The notes below the pieces were generated by a model. The model was not told where the DNA came from. It saw only the letters and a list, made by a program, of their open reading frames with translations, and made no database searches. From contig NZ_JAGSOY010000016.1 in NCBI RefSeq assembly GCF_018837975.1, positions 1 through 64,000 of the forward strand: a DNA stretch of 64,000 nt. Reading direction: 5' to 3'. The first letter of the stretch is position 1. Every line of letters begins with the position of its first letter. Shown piece after piece: positions 18,383 to 27,618 of this stretch. Both the position numbers and the translations under genes were made by a program. This DNA is from Zooshikella harenae. GTDB taxonomy: Bacteria > Pseudomonadota > Gammaproteobacteria > Pseudomonadales > Zooshikellaceae.

Positions 18383-19153
18383 GTGGTCATGAGCTTTTAT
18401 AGCAACTTCTGTAAGGTATTTACAGTAACATTATTATTGAATGCAACAGCATATGGTTATGCATTGGATGTAGTTACTGAAGAGTTTCCTCCCTTTCAAT
18501 ATTTAGATAAGAATAAAAAAGTTCAGGGTATGGCGACAGAAGTTGTCAGGCTTGTACTAAAAGAGGCAGGTATAAAAACAGAAATCAGAATGTACCCATG
18601 GGCTCGGGCTTATAAGCGCGCATTACAAGAAACGAATGTGTTGATTTATTCTATTGCCCGCACACGTGAACGGGAACACCATTTTAAATGGATTGGTACC
18701 ATTACCCCCTATAGTGTTTATCTCTGGAAGCTAAAAAAACGAAAAGATATTCAAATAAATAAAATTGAGCAAGCTAAACAGTATCTAACAGGTGGAGTAC
18801 CAAAAGATGTTAAGCTTGATTATTTATTAGAATATAGTTTTGAAGTCGGAGACCATTTAATTTTATCAAAAAGTGATGTGCAAAATCTTATTATGTTGGC
18901 TAATGGTCGTATAGACCTAACCCCCTTTGATGAAATAGCCTTTAGCTATTCAGTGAAAAAATTAGGCTACAATTTGGCTGAGTTTGAGCGTGCTTTTTAT
19001 ATAGAGGAACTATCTTCAGAACTCTATATGGCACTTAGTATTTTAACGCCAGATGATTTGGTTTATACATTAAGAAAAGCCTTGGAAAAAGTTAAAGAAC
19101 GTGGGCAGTACGAGGCAATTCGGCAGAAGTATTTAAATAATACTGCAGATTAA
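18383..19153 (+). CDS. Periplasmic solute-binding protein, SBP_bac_3 family
   Basis: This 256-residue protein has an N-terminal signal peptide (hydrophobic TVTLLLNATAYGYA) followed by a PF00497-type bilobed binding fold that opens with EEFPPFQYLDKNKKVQGMATEVVRLVLKEAG. It resembles amino-acid-binding proteins but lies alone, with no permease or ATPase nearby. Such stand-alone members often feed signalling proteins or distant transporters. The start is GTG at 18383, about 9 nt after GGGG; an in-frame ATG at 18389 is possible. Ligand unknown. Confidence 0.82.
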   Translation: MVMSFYSNFCKVFTVTLLLNATAYGYALDVVTEEFPPFQYLDKNKKVQGMATEVVRLVLKEAGIKTEIRMYPWARAYKRALQETNVLIYSIARTREREHHFKWIGTITPYSVYLWKLKKRKDIQINKIEQAKQYLTGGVPKDVKLDYLLEYSFEVGDHLILSKSDVQNLIMLANGRIDLTPFDEIAFSYSVKKLGYNLAEFERAFYIEELSSELYMALSILTPDDLVYTLRKALEKVKERGQYEAIRQKYLNNTAD

Positions 19154-19264
19154 CTACCCCTTTATGTCAGCCTATTAGCTTCATCCAGGACTGGTAAAAA
19201 ATGTGGATAAGGCTAATGTAATTTCCTGCCTGATAATCTGTCTATCTTTCCTCGAATGGTTAAC

Positions 19265-19502
19265 CAGGGCAATCGCATATAATTTTACCTTTATAAAAGC
19301 CATTTTTTTCTAAAGTACCTTTGTCCAACGTCTGCATAACGCCCTTTGAACACGCCGTGAATCCTTCCCTAGAGGCTTGATTGCCGTATCCTTGCGGCAA
19401 ACAGTTCGATGAGCATTATTTGTCTACTACTGGCGTACATCGAAATACCACAGCTGTTCATTTAATAATAATTGAGGTATAGCAAAATGTGGGTTTGCAA
19501 AT
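19265..19502 (+). repeat. Dispersed repeat family R2, long copy (R2-2)
   Basis: About 238 bp here match, in opposite orientation, 27112-27350, including the end CAGGGCAATCGC, the middle GTCCAACGTCTGCA and CCTTGCGGCAAACAGTT, and the other end TACCACAGCTGTTCATTTAA. Smaller remnants occur at 11729, 33213 and 58263. No long conserved reading frame crosses it. The rest of 19154-19763 is AT-rich promoter-like DNA without a gene. Confidence 0.75.
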
Positions 19503-19763
19503 GCTTCCTGGGAAGCAAGCTTCGACGGAGTCCCCAAAAAATGGGTGAAAATTGATCAGCAGACTTTGCATATGCTAATAATGGCTGGCTATTTCTGGCT
19601 TTAAAGCTCGCCATCATCGTGCGGTTTTCTTCTCATAATTAAACGAATAATATCGTTTAGTGTATTTTTTTTGAAATTTATGATTTGAGTCAGTAAGATT
19701 GTTGGTATTAACCAACTTTGTTTTGACAGTGTTTGGTTTTGCACTGCATTAAGAGGCTAGGGT

Positions 19764-20492
19764 ATGAGTGATGATTATGCTTTGAGTATGTTATTTATTG
19801 CCGCGCTTACAGTTTGTTTGGGTTCATTTGTACAAACTGTGATCGGTTTCGGTATGGCTGTCATTGCTGCGCCTATTCTCTTTTTCTTAAATCCAGAGTA
19901 TGTGCCTGGCCCTATAATTTTTGCTGCATTATTTAATTGTTTAGCTAATGTGTATCGATTTCGTTCGTCTTTATCCATTTCGGGTTTGAAGTCAGCTATT
20001 GTAGGTCGTATTCCTGGATGTATAGTCGGGGGAGGGTTGTTGCTTGTTGCCAATCAGCATTATTTGGCTATATTAATTGCTGTATCAATTTTATTTTCAG
20101 TGGTAATGAATATATTCAAATTTTCATTACCCTTAAACGCCCGTAATTTATTTTGGGCAGGTTTTGCATCAGGGGTTATGGGGATTAGTACTTCTATTGG
20201 TGGACCGCCTATTGCGCTATTGGTTCAAGGTCAAAAGGCAAGTTTTATAAGAGCAAATCTAGCAGGTTTTTTTCTTTTTAGTTGTATAACGTCGTTGATG
20301 ATTTTGGTGCCTATGGGCATATTTACTTATGAGCACTTGTTATTATCGTTACCTTTATTGCCTGCCACTCTATTAGGTAATTATATTGCTTATAAAATTA
20401 TTGATTATGTGAATAAATCGTTGATTCGATATGGGACATTATGCTTATGTATAACTGCAGTCATACTGATGTTGATTAAGGTTATGGTATAA
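19764..20492 (+). CDS. TauE/SafE-family membrane transporter
   Basis: This 242-residue inner-membrane protein has about seven or eight hydrophobic segments arranged as the two repeats of the TauE/SafE (DUF81) family. Family-typical motifs are the first-repeat GFGMAVIAAPILFFL with P residues and the second-repeat GVMGISTSIGGPPIALL. The family exports sulfite, sulfoacetate or other small anions; the substrate here cannot be told. AAGAGG lies 7 nt before the ATG. It is monocistronic and convergent with the small gene at 20511. Confidence 0.9.
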   Translation: MSDDYALSMLFIAALTVCLGSFVQTVIGFGMAVIAAPILFFLNPEYVPGPIIFAALFNCLANVYRFRSSLSISGLKSAIVGRIPGCIVGGGLLLVANQHYLAILIAVSILFSVVMNIFKFSLPLNARNLFWAGFASGVMGISTSIGGPPIALLVQGQKASFIRANLAGFFLFSCITSLMILVPMGIFTYEHLLLSLPLLPATLLGNYIAYKIIDYVNKSLIRYGTLCLCITAVILMLIKVMV

Positions 20493-20510
20493 ATATGTAT
20501 TTTTTTCTTA

Positions 20511-20873
20511 TCAGTGGGTGATAAGCGCTTTTTGGAAGCCTCTTTTTAAGGCCCAGCTAAAGCGCGATGATTCTAATGTAATAAGCTTTATAGAATTGTT
20601 TTTTGTTATCAATAACTCATCACGTAGATAAAACATTGCTTGTTCAAATAACTCATCGAAATTGTCAATAAAACGTACAATGCCTGAAAAACGTTTATTA
20701 ATACTTGACTGCGTGACTGCTAAAACAGTTTGTTTAAATTTGACGTCATCTTTAATTGTTTCAGGAGGTAACTTCGTCAATAGTAAGGATAAGTCATTTT
20801 GTAGCATTCTTACGCTGTTATTAACTACAAAGTGAATCATTTTGGTTTGAGCAATGTGTTTTATAGAGTCCAT
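20511..20873 (-). CDS. Small cytoplasmic protein of unknown function
   Basis: I do not recognise this 120-residue protein. It has no signal peptide or membrane segment and is predicted mostly helical, with charged and hydrophobic residues spaced as in a helical bundle. AGAAGG precedes the ATG, with short spacing (3 nt). It is convergent with the TauE-type gene, 18 bp away. Composition is protein-like, so it is probably real, but nothing shows its role. Confidence 0.55.
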   Translation of the reverse strand: MDSIKHIAQTKMIHFVVNNSVRMLQNDLSLLLTKLPPETIKDDVKFKQTVLAVTQSSINKRFSGIVRFIDNFDELFEQAMFYLRDELLITKNNSIKLITLESSRFSWALKRGFQKALITH

Positions 20874-21153
20874 AAGCCTTCTGTTAAGTCCATCTCATCG
20901 GTATCGTTGTTCATGAAGATATATCAGTCAACGATATTCTACTAAAACGACTAAACCAGTTTATTTTCACCAGAAATAATCTAACGATGTAATTACATTT
21001 AGGTTGAATGTCAGATTAGAGTATATTGGATAATAGTCCTAGTTTGCTGGTTTGAAAGTAGGCGGCTGTTCACGTAATTAGAAATCTTATCGATATGTCG
21101 ATAGTCTGCATCACACTTTTTGAAAGTGTAACGTTGTATATTTAATTAGGTTT

Positions 21154-21330
21154 ATATACCCATAACGAAGGGTTTTTAGGGGCGGCCGTCAAGTGATGAA
21201 TCCCCAGGAGCTTATATTAATAAGTGATTGGGGTGGCAGTTAAATGCTCCTGCATAAACTGCATTCACACCATCCTTGGTGTTCAAGAATGCTGACAACA
21301 AACCCTAAAAATGATTCGTGAAGGGGATAA
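21154..21330 (+). repeat. Dispersed repeat family R1, long copy (R1-C)
   Basis: This 177-bp copy starts with ATATACCCATAACGAAGGG and ends with ATGATTCGTGAAGGGGATAA, and is nearly identical to R1-B. One difference in the main hairpin (TTGGGG instead of CTGGGG opposite CCCCAG) gives a G-U pair in RNA, so the stem is kept. The remainder of 20874-21402 shows no gene. Confidence 0.85.
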
Positions 21331-21402
21331 ATACACCCATAACCATACTACTCATTCATTGGTGAAGGATATAATACGTTTATTTTACTTTGAAATAACG
21401 AG

Positions 21403-22479
21403 TTATGGGGTGGTTGTAAAGATTATTTTATTTTTATCCTGAGGATTATTAGCGGTTAAAAACCGGCTAAACTGGGTGAAGTTAACTGAAGAATAGTCGC
21501 CACTCAGTATTTTATTGCTAATGAGTTTGATGTTATCTAGCGTGACCGGGTACATCTTGGTTAAATTTTGACCGATAGCCGTATTCATATGGTGGTGATC
21601 AAAAGCACTAATGAGTACCCAAGCCCCTTCAAGGTAGTGCCCTCCAACAGAAACCGATAATTGTTGCTGTTTAATTTTATGGATTGCTTCAGGTACCCAG
21701 TCAATGCCACCAATGATAGTGTCATAACCAGGCTTTAGTCCTGCTTCTTGAACGGCTTGTAATGCCGCCATTGCCATCAAATCACTGGCAGCCCAAATAA
21801 TATCCACGCGTTTATGCCGCTTCAGCATATATTTAGTATGTTCATAGGCCGTTTCATAAAACCACTGACTTGGAATGAAGCGAATGAGCTTAACATTTGG
21901 ATAATGGTTGATTGCATCAAATAACCCCTTTTTTCTCTGCAGAGCAGGGTTACTTGTTTCATTTCCCCCTAATCCTAATAAGATCAACTGACTTTTTTGT
22001 GGATGTAAACGTTGACTATGTTCAATAAGTTCTTTAGCAAGTGTAAAGCCTGCTTGAGTATCGTCAGGAGAAATGGTACCTAGCCAGTATTTATAACGTG
22101 TTTGGGGAGGACCTAATACTTGATACTCTTTTTCGGAAAGTTGAGTGTTAAACAAAATTGACTTCTTTTTATGTTGTTCAAAGAGATCTAACAATTTTTG
22201 AGTGATGGTTATGTTCTTATGGATAAATAAAATATAGTCAACAGAGTTATGCTGATTCACGATTTCTTGAGCTAAAACTAAGTATTTACGATTATCAATA
22301 TCAGCATATTTTATGGTGAGTTTGACATCTAAATTTGTTGCCGCTGCAAGCATGATACTACTTACTTTATCCCAAAAAACTTCACCTTTAGGACTTGGAT
22401 TAATGAATACGCACTCCATTGCATTGCATAGGGATAATGGATAAAAAATAAGGAGAAAAGTTATTAAATGATACTTCAT
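21403..22479 (-). CDS. Periplasmic sugar-binding-like protein (Peripl_BP_4 type)
   Basis: This 358-residue protein has a signal peptide (LITFLLIFYPLSLCNA|ME) and a two-lobed periplasmic-binding fold: NPSPKGEVFWDKVSSIM at the start, SQLILLGLGG after the first lobe, VDIIWAASDLMAMAALQAVQEAG and GGIDWVPEAIHKI in the second. These match ribose/AI-2 class binding proteins. No transporter genes are adjacent. It is divergent from a chemoreceptor-porin operon, which suggests that it may present a ligand to a sensor rather than to a permease; that is an inference. Confidence 0.82.
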   Translation of the reverse strand: MKYHLITFLLIFYPLSLCNAMECVFINPSPKGEVFWDKVSSIMLAAATNLDVKLTIKYADIDNRKYLVLAQEIVNQHNSVDYILFIHKNITITQKLLDLFEQHKKKSILFNTQLSEKEYQVLGPPQTRYKYWLGTISPDDTQAGFTLAKELIEHSQRLHPQKSQLILLGLGGNETSNPALQRKKGLFDAINHYPNVKLIRFIPSQWFYETAYEHTKYMLKRHKRVDIIWAASDLMAMAALQAVQEAGLKPGYDTIIGGIDWVPEAIHKIKQQQLSVSVGGHYLEGAWVLISAFDHHHMNTAIGQNLTKMYPVTLDNIKLISNKILSGDYSSVNFTQFSRFLTANNPQDKNKIIFTTTP

Positions 22480-22851
22480 AAAAAAATGATGTAAACCAAT
22501 AGCGTTGCTTTTTTAACTGTAATGATAGTAGCTTTGATTATTATAGGGGGTTATGCGTACAATCGTAACTTAAATAGCTTGTTAGTAGCTTAAATAGAAA
22601 AAATGAAAGTATCAATTATTGAATATGTAAATTTTATAGGGGTGTCAGAAAATCTTGCAATCAACTTTGCTATTGCTAGTATCAAATTGACGGTTTCTGT
22701 CATGGGAAAATTAGCAAAGTATTTATTGAGTATAATACTTTTACTCGTCAGTAAGATTAAAGTCAATGAGTATTTTTTATAACATTCAAAAAATATATTG
22801 ACTGGACTTTAACTGGCGCTTTAACTTCGAATATAGAGAAGTGACTATTCG
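22480..22851. other. Divergent intergenic region between binding protein and chemoreceptor
   Basis: This is 372 bp of AT-rich DNA without a credible gene. It must hold the promoters of both flanking genes. No clear operator or sigma-54 site was recognised. GAGAAG precedes the chemoreceptor ATG. Confidence 0.4.
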
Positions 22852-24471
22852 ATGAATATCGTAAGTAAAATGTCAGTCAGAACAAAGATTACTGTTATTC
22901 CTGCAGTAACAGTGATCTCTTTCTTAATGATTTTGTTTGTTATCTATTCAATAAATGTGGAAAATACAAAAAGACTAGGTGAAGTTGAGAATGTGTATTT
23001 TCCTTTAGTACAAACTTCTAAAACTAACTTGTATAGACTCAGCAGGCTAGAAGAACTATTTAATACAGCTGTTTCAATCGGGGAACAAGATCCTATACAA
23101 AAAGCAGAAGAAACCTATAAGCAGATTCTTGCTGATATGGAAATGCAAGAAAATGTATGGCCTGAAAAAACCATTTTGATTCAAAAAACTAAAAAAGCAA
23201 TTGATGCATACTATAAAAAAGCTGCATTTGTCTCCAGTGGAATGGTTGAAGGGAAAATTGACATGGCTAATATTGCCTCTGAGGTAAAAGGGATGCAAGA
23301 TTTATTAAAGGATGCTCAAACTGAGTTTTCATTAATAGGTTCAGCTGCACTCAAAGCATTTGAAGAGACTATTGCTGCTTCCAATACAGCGTCACAAGAA
23401 GTATTTACTGTAACACTAATAACCGCGGGTATATCAATTTTTCTAATTATATTAATTTCTGGTAGTGTAATTGTATTAGTTACTCGAAATATTTCATTAG
23501 TGAGAGACTCGTTAAAAGATATCGCTGAAGGTGAAGGTGATTTAACTAAAAGAATTGATCAGAACACTAAAGATGAAATTGGAGAGCTTATTTACTGGTT
23601 TAATGTGTTTATGAATAAGCTTCATAAAACAATTTCAGAGATTGTTAAATCATTCGAGCCTTTAGCTACATTATCGGGCGATTTGAGTCAAATGACTTCA
23701 AAAACATCTGAAATTGCTTATGAACAAAAAACGGCAACAGATAAAATATCAAATGATATTGACCATATGCTTACTAATGTAAAAAGTATTGCTGAAAATG
23801 CCTTAAGTGCAGCAGAAGAAACAAACTCTGCTAATGAAGAATCAAAAAGTGGAAGTGAAATAGTTAATTCAACGGTGCATACCATAAATTCTTTAGCAAA
23901 TGATGTAGAACAGGCTTCGGAGGTTATAACAAAACTCGAAAATTATACGGTCAATGTGGGAAGTATCTTAGATGTTATTAAAGGTATAGCAGAGCAAACA
24001 AACCTGCTTGCTTTAAATGCAGCCATAGAAGCGGCAAGAGCAGGAGAGCAAGGAAGAGGTTTTGCGGTTGTTGCTGACGAGGTAAGAACATTGGCATCGA
24101 AAACGCAAGAGTCTACTAAGGAAATTCAGTCTGTTATCGAAGAATTACAAGGGGCTTCAAAACGTGCGGTGAATGCTATGGTAGATAGCCAGGAGCAGGC
24201 TTCAGAAAGTGTACAAATGGCAGCAAAAACGGGGGCTTCATTAAACACCATTGCAGAAAAAGTTGAGCTGATTGCTGAAATGAATGCAGCAATTGCAAGT
24301 GCGACAGAAGCTCAACAACAGGTATCTTCTTCAATTAAAGAAAATATTTTTGGTATTAAACACAATGCTGAGTCGGCTGCAGAAACTGTAAATATGGTTG
24401 ATGAAACAGCGCATACTTTACAAGAAATATCACGAAAAGTTAAGGAGGTTACTGATCAATTTAAACTATAA
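22852..24471 (+). CDS. Methyl-accepting chemotaxis protein
   Basis: This 539-residue chemoreceptor has TM1 at about residues 13-33, a ~150-residue periplasmic helical sensor, TM2 at about 188-212, a HAMP domain with the [23 protein letters not shown] pattern, and a signalling domain whose hairpin tip [35 protein letters not shown] is the CheA/CheW-binding site. There is no C-terminal CheR-docking pentapeptide. It heads a probable three-gene operon with a porin (53 bp later) and a small PstS-like protein. Confidence 0.93.
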   Translation: MNIVSKMSVRTKITVIPAVTVISFLMILFVIYSINVENTKRLGEVENVYFPLVQTSKTNLYRLSRLEELFNTAVSIGEQDPIQKAEETYKQILADMEMQENVWPEKTILIQKTKKAIDAYYKKAAFVSSGMVEGKIDMANIASEVKGMQDLLKDAQTEFSLIGSAALKAFEETIAASNTASQEVFTVTLITAGISIFLIILISGSVIVLVTRNISLVRDSLKDIAEGEGDLTKRIDQNTKDEIGELIYWFNVFMNKLHKTISEIVKSFEPLATLSGDLSQMTSKTSEIAYEQKTATDKISNDIDHMLTNVKSIAENALSAAEETNSANEESKSGSEIVNSTVHTINSLANDVEQASEVITKLENYTVNVGSILDVIKGIAEQTNLLALNAAIEAARAGEQGRGFAVVADEVRTLASKTQESTKEIQSVIEELQGASKRAVNAMVDSQEQASESVQMAAKTGASLNTIAEKVELIAEMNAAIASATEAQQQVSSSIKENIFGIKHNAESAAETVNMVDETAHTLQEISRKVKEVTDQFKL

Positions 24472-24524
24472 GAGTGATTTTTTTATTATTGGGGTAAATT
24501 AGAAGAAGTCCATTGGAGTGAAAA

Positions 24525-25694
24525 ATGAAGAAATTATTATGCTATAGCTATGGTACGCTATTGCTATGCTCAAGTAATGTATTTGCAATAGACAGAGTTG
24601 ATATAGGTGGTTTTGGAACAGTAACTGGTGCTAGCACATTTAATGATAAAAAGCCATTTCGAGATTATCGAGATGATGATATAGATTTTAAACCTGAGTC
24701 TTTGTTTGGACTGCAAGTCAGAGCAGATTTAAAAGAGGGGTTATCTGCTACTGCTCAAGTTGTGGCAAGAGGATTTGATGACTGGGATGCTGAGTTTGAG
24801 TGGGGGTATTTAACTTATATAATCAATAACACCTGGACAGTTAAAGGTGGACGTTTTAGAACACCTTTTTTTCAGTACAGTGATGTCGTTGATGTGGGTT
24901 ATGCTTATCACTGGGTTCGCCCTCCAGTCAGTGTTTATGCTCCACTATTTAAAAACCTTGATGGCTTGAATTTAACTCACACTAGTGATTTATGGAATTT
25001 AACGTCCACAGTTAACTTATTTTATGGAAAAGTTAATAAAAGTGTTTCCATTGGTGATGTCGATTTGAGTCATCTTTTTGGTGGATCATGGAATCTAAGT
25101 GGTGACTGGTTTTCACTTAGATTTTCATATTTTGAGGCTGAAGCCAGTTTCCCTTTTGCGCCTGCACACTTAGCATTATTACCTCCTGAACCAGGTCCTC
25201 CTGGTGCTCCGGCAGCCCCAGCCGCAGGTCCTACATTGACTACTGAAGCAGGGAAGGCTACAGATATTAACGATGATAGCGCTTACTTTGCAAGTGTATC
25301 GTTACGGTTGGATTATGATAATTTATTTGCTATAGCAGAAGTAACGAAATCTAATGTGGACGACAGTATTTTTACTAACCCTGTAGCATACTATGTCTCA
25401 GTTGGTTATACCTATGAAGATATTACACCGCATGTTACTTATGAGCGCTTCGATCCTGACGCACAGTATAATATTTTAAATAAAGAGCCTGCAGGACCAG
25501 CAAGAGATGCACTAGAAGGTGTCATAGAGACAACTGAAGAAGATTTTGAAGTATATACTATTGGGGTTCGGTATGACTTCCATCGTAGTGCAGCTATAAA
25601 ATTTGATTATAACTATTATGACTATAAAGTAGAAGATGGAGTATTTAGGGTTGATGCGCCTTTATATTCCATTTCTGCAAATTTCGTATTTTAA
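24525..25694 (+). CDS. Outer-membrane porin-like protein
   Basis: This 389-residue protein has a signal peptide (MKKLLCYSYGTLLLCSSNVFA|ID), alternating beta-strand composition and a C-terminal aromatic residue (SISANFVF), the outer-membrane insertion signal. The GFGTVTGAS start and GGRFRTPFFQYSDVVDVGYAY-type strands resemble OprP/phosphate-selective-like or generic porins. A Pro/Ala/Gly-rich stretch at about residues 220-240 probably forms an external loop. GGAG lies 6 nt before the ATG. It lies between the chemoreceptor and the PstS-like gene, with a 10-bp gap to the latter. Confidence 0.82.
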   Translation: MKKLLCYSYGTLLLCSSNVFAIDRVDIGGFGTVTGASTFNDKKPFRDYRDDDIDFKPESLFGLQVRADLKEGLSATAQVVARGFDDWDAEFEWGYLTYIINNTWTVKGGRFRTPFFQYSDVVDVGYAYHWVRPPVSVYAPLFKNLDGLNLTHTSDLWNLTSTVNLFYGKVNKSVSIGDVDLSHLFGGSWNLSGDWFSLRFSYFEAEASFPFAPAHLALLPPEPGPPGAPAAPAAGPTLTTEAGKATDINDDSAYFASVSLRLDYDNLFAIAEVTKSNVDDSIFTNPVAYYVSVGYTYEDITPHVTYERFDPDAQYNILNKEPAGPARDALEGVIETTEEDFEVYTIGVRYDFHRSAAIKFDYNYYDYKVEDGVFRVDAPLYSISANFVF

Positions 25695-25704
25695 GGGGGC
25701 AATG

Positions 25705-26115
25705 ATGAAAAAAATAATCATGGCTGCATTATTCAGTGTTCAGAGTGTGCTCGCCAGTGCAGAAATTTCAGTGATTGTGAATCCTTCGTTTAGCGACGCA
25801 ATTGACACGGGCTACGTTAAACAGCTTTTTTTAGGTAAAAAAGTTGCTTTTCCTAGTGGAAGCCAAGCAAAGCTGGTGACAATTGATCACTCTACAGATG
25901 TCTTCGATGAGTTTTGTTTTAAGGTGATTGATAAACCACCCAGAAAATTTTTATCATATTGGTCTAGACTGGTTTTTACTGGCAAAGCGGCACCGATGAT
26001 AGAGGCAAAAAACAGTAGTGAAGTGAAAAAATTAGTAGCAGGAAATGCTAACTATATAGGTTTTATTCCTTCAGTTGATATGGATGAAAGTGTGAAGCTT
26101 ATTAATAAGTATTAA
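25705..26115 (+). CDS. Small PstS-like periplasmic protein
   Basis: This 136-residue secreted protein (MKKIIMAALFSVQSVLASA|EI) resembles the short phosphate-binding-like proteins often annotated as phosphate ABC transporter substrate-binding. Typical segments are VIVNPSF at the start of the mature part, IKQLFLGKK-like (here VKQLFLGKK), FWSRLVFTGKA-like (YWSRLVFTGKA), and the end NYIGFIPS. It covers only part of a full PstS fold. ATG 25705 is preferred, 5 nt after AAGGGGG; ATG 25702 is too close. The frame upstream overlaps the end of the porin gene. Confidence 0.78.
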   Translation: MKKIIMAALFSVQSVLASAEISVIVNPSFSDAIDTGYVKQLFLGKKVAFPSGSQAKLVTIDHSTDVFDEFCFKVIDKPPRKFLSYWSRLVFTGKAAPMIEAKNSSEVKKLVAGNANYIGFIPSVDMDESVKLINKY

Positions 26116-26167
26116 ATGTGTTTTATTAGTCATGAGTGTATGGATGATAAAAGCCATGGAATGGCAG

Positions 26168-26971
26168 TTAATTGGCTTTTCTTAGAGGTAATTTTAAATA
26201 TTTTATTATGATATCATCTATGATCTGATTTTTTTGTAGCTCTTTAATTGTTTGGTTTATTTTGTTAGGTAATTTGGGATGTTTTTTTATTGTTTTTTCT
26301 TGTAAGCCAATAAATATATCTCTATTTGTTATTTCTTTTATAAGTAATACTTGATTTTGTTTTTGCATTTCTTTAGCTTGATAGATAAAAGCAATATCTT
26401 CAGCAATAACGCAGTCTACTCTATCACGTGATAATAGATCAACAAGTTGGCTTACATAATTCACAGATCTGACATCAATGAAACTTGTGGTTGAAAACTC
26501 TGGAGAGGTTAAAATCGAACCACTCAAAAATCCTGCTCGCTGACAAACTTTTTGATAGGGCTGTTGTTGACTGAATATTTCTTTTTTCTTTGGATTAATG
26601 AAAAGAGAGAGTGTGGTGGTGTAAAGCGTTTCCGAAAACCACATGGTATTTGATAACGTTTCGGTAATATAAGGCGTGGTAGTGATAACACCATCCAGTT
26701 TTTTATTTTTTATCAAGTACTCAATTCTTGAATTTGGTTCTAGTTCAATAGAGAGTTGAATGCCTGATAATTTCATTATTTTATAGGCAATATCAATATC
26801 AATCCCTGATAAGTTACCATTATCGTCTAAAAAGCTATAAGGGGGAAAATTTTGTGATGCCGCTAAAAATAATGGTGGACTTGCCCACGTATTAGCAGAC
26901 ATCATATATATTGAAAATGATGTTATAAGTGGCTTGAATATTGACTTATTTACTTCTTTTATGTAGAGCAT
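26168..26971 (-). CDS. Periplasmic solute-binding protein, SBP_bac_3 family
   Basis: This 267-residue protein has an N-terminal hydrophobic segment (ITSFSIYMMSANTWA) as probable signal peptide and a PF00497-type fold opening with QNFPPYSFLDDNGNLSGIDIDIAYKIMKLSG. It is a lone binding protein with no transporter genes beside it. It is convergent with the chemoreceptor-porin-PstS-like operon. Ligand unknown. The start lacks a clear ribosome binding site, so the true start could be a little downstream. Confidence 0.82.
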   Translation of the reverse strand: MLYIKEVNKSIFKPLITSFSIYMMSANTWASPPLFLAASQNFPPYSFLDDNGNLSGIDIDIAYKIMKLSGIQLSIELEPNSRIEYLIKNKKLDGVITTTPYITETLSNTMWFSETLYTTTLSLFINPKKKEIFSQQQPYQKVCQRAGFLSGSILTSPEFSTTSFIDVRSVNYVSQLVDLLSRDRVDCVIAEDIAFIYQAKEMQKQNQVLLIKEITNRDIFIGLQEKTIKKHPKLPNKINQTIKELQKNQIIDDIIIKYLKLPLRKAN

Positions 26972-27111
26972 ATATGTCTAAATAAGTGAATGCTGCTTGA
27001 AGTATGGTATTGCTTTTTATTTAAATCCAGAAACTGATCTATAAACAACGCTTGTAGATTGCCGGTGCTGCCAGCACCTGTTTCACAACCCCATTCAAGC
27101 ACTGCAACCCT

Positions 27112-27350
27112 TATACCTCAAATATTATTAAATGAACAGCTGTGGTATTTCGAGGTACGCCAGTGCTAGACAAAGGCTGGATGATGCACATCAAACTGTT
27201 TGCCGCAAGGAGGCGGCAGCTATTTTGACAAACAGCGGCCTCCAGCGAAGGATTTACGGCGTGTTCGAAGGGCGTTGTGCAGACGTTGGACAAAAGTGCT
27301 TTAGAAAGAAAATGGCTGTTATAAAGGTAAAGTTATAGGCGATTGCCCTG
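27112..27350 (-). repeat. Dispersed repeat family R2, long copy (R2-3)
   Basis: This is the reverse orientation of R2-2, with most blocks conserved plus an extra ~25-bp segment near 27210-27235 that repeats part of the GCCGC/GCGGC region. Open frames of 60-70 codons on both strands run through it but have no start signals. The remainder of 26972-27618 shows no gene. Confidence 0.75.
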
Positions 27351-27618
27351 CACTCTAGAGTTAAAATATTGAATATTTTGAATTGTTTGACCACACTTTA
27401 CTAACATTCTAAATGCAACTTGAATGACCCTTCGGACTAACCTAAAACGAGCATTCATAGGTTGTTTGAGGTGAATTGTAGTGTTTATTCTGATCATGTG
27501 TTGACGTATGTGTAGATATGTCATGATTATGACTTTTATAGTCAGTCTCTAGGGAAATAGTTTTGACAATTAGGGAATCGTTTTTTAGGACCACTAGCAT
27601 TTTTCAAGGAAGAATAAA

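Noticed and set aside
27111..27338. Open frames of 60-68 codons on both strands in the R2 repeat
   Set aside because: They lie in a non-coding repeat, have no start signals, and the frame is not kept in the other copies.
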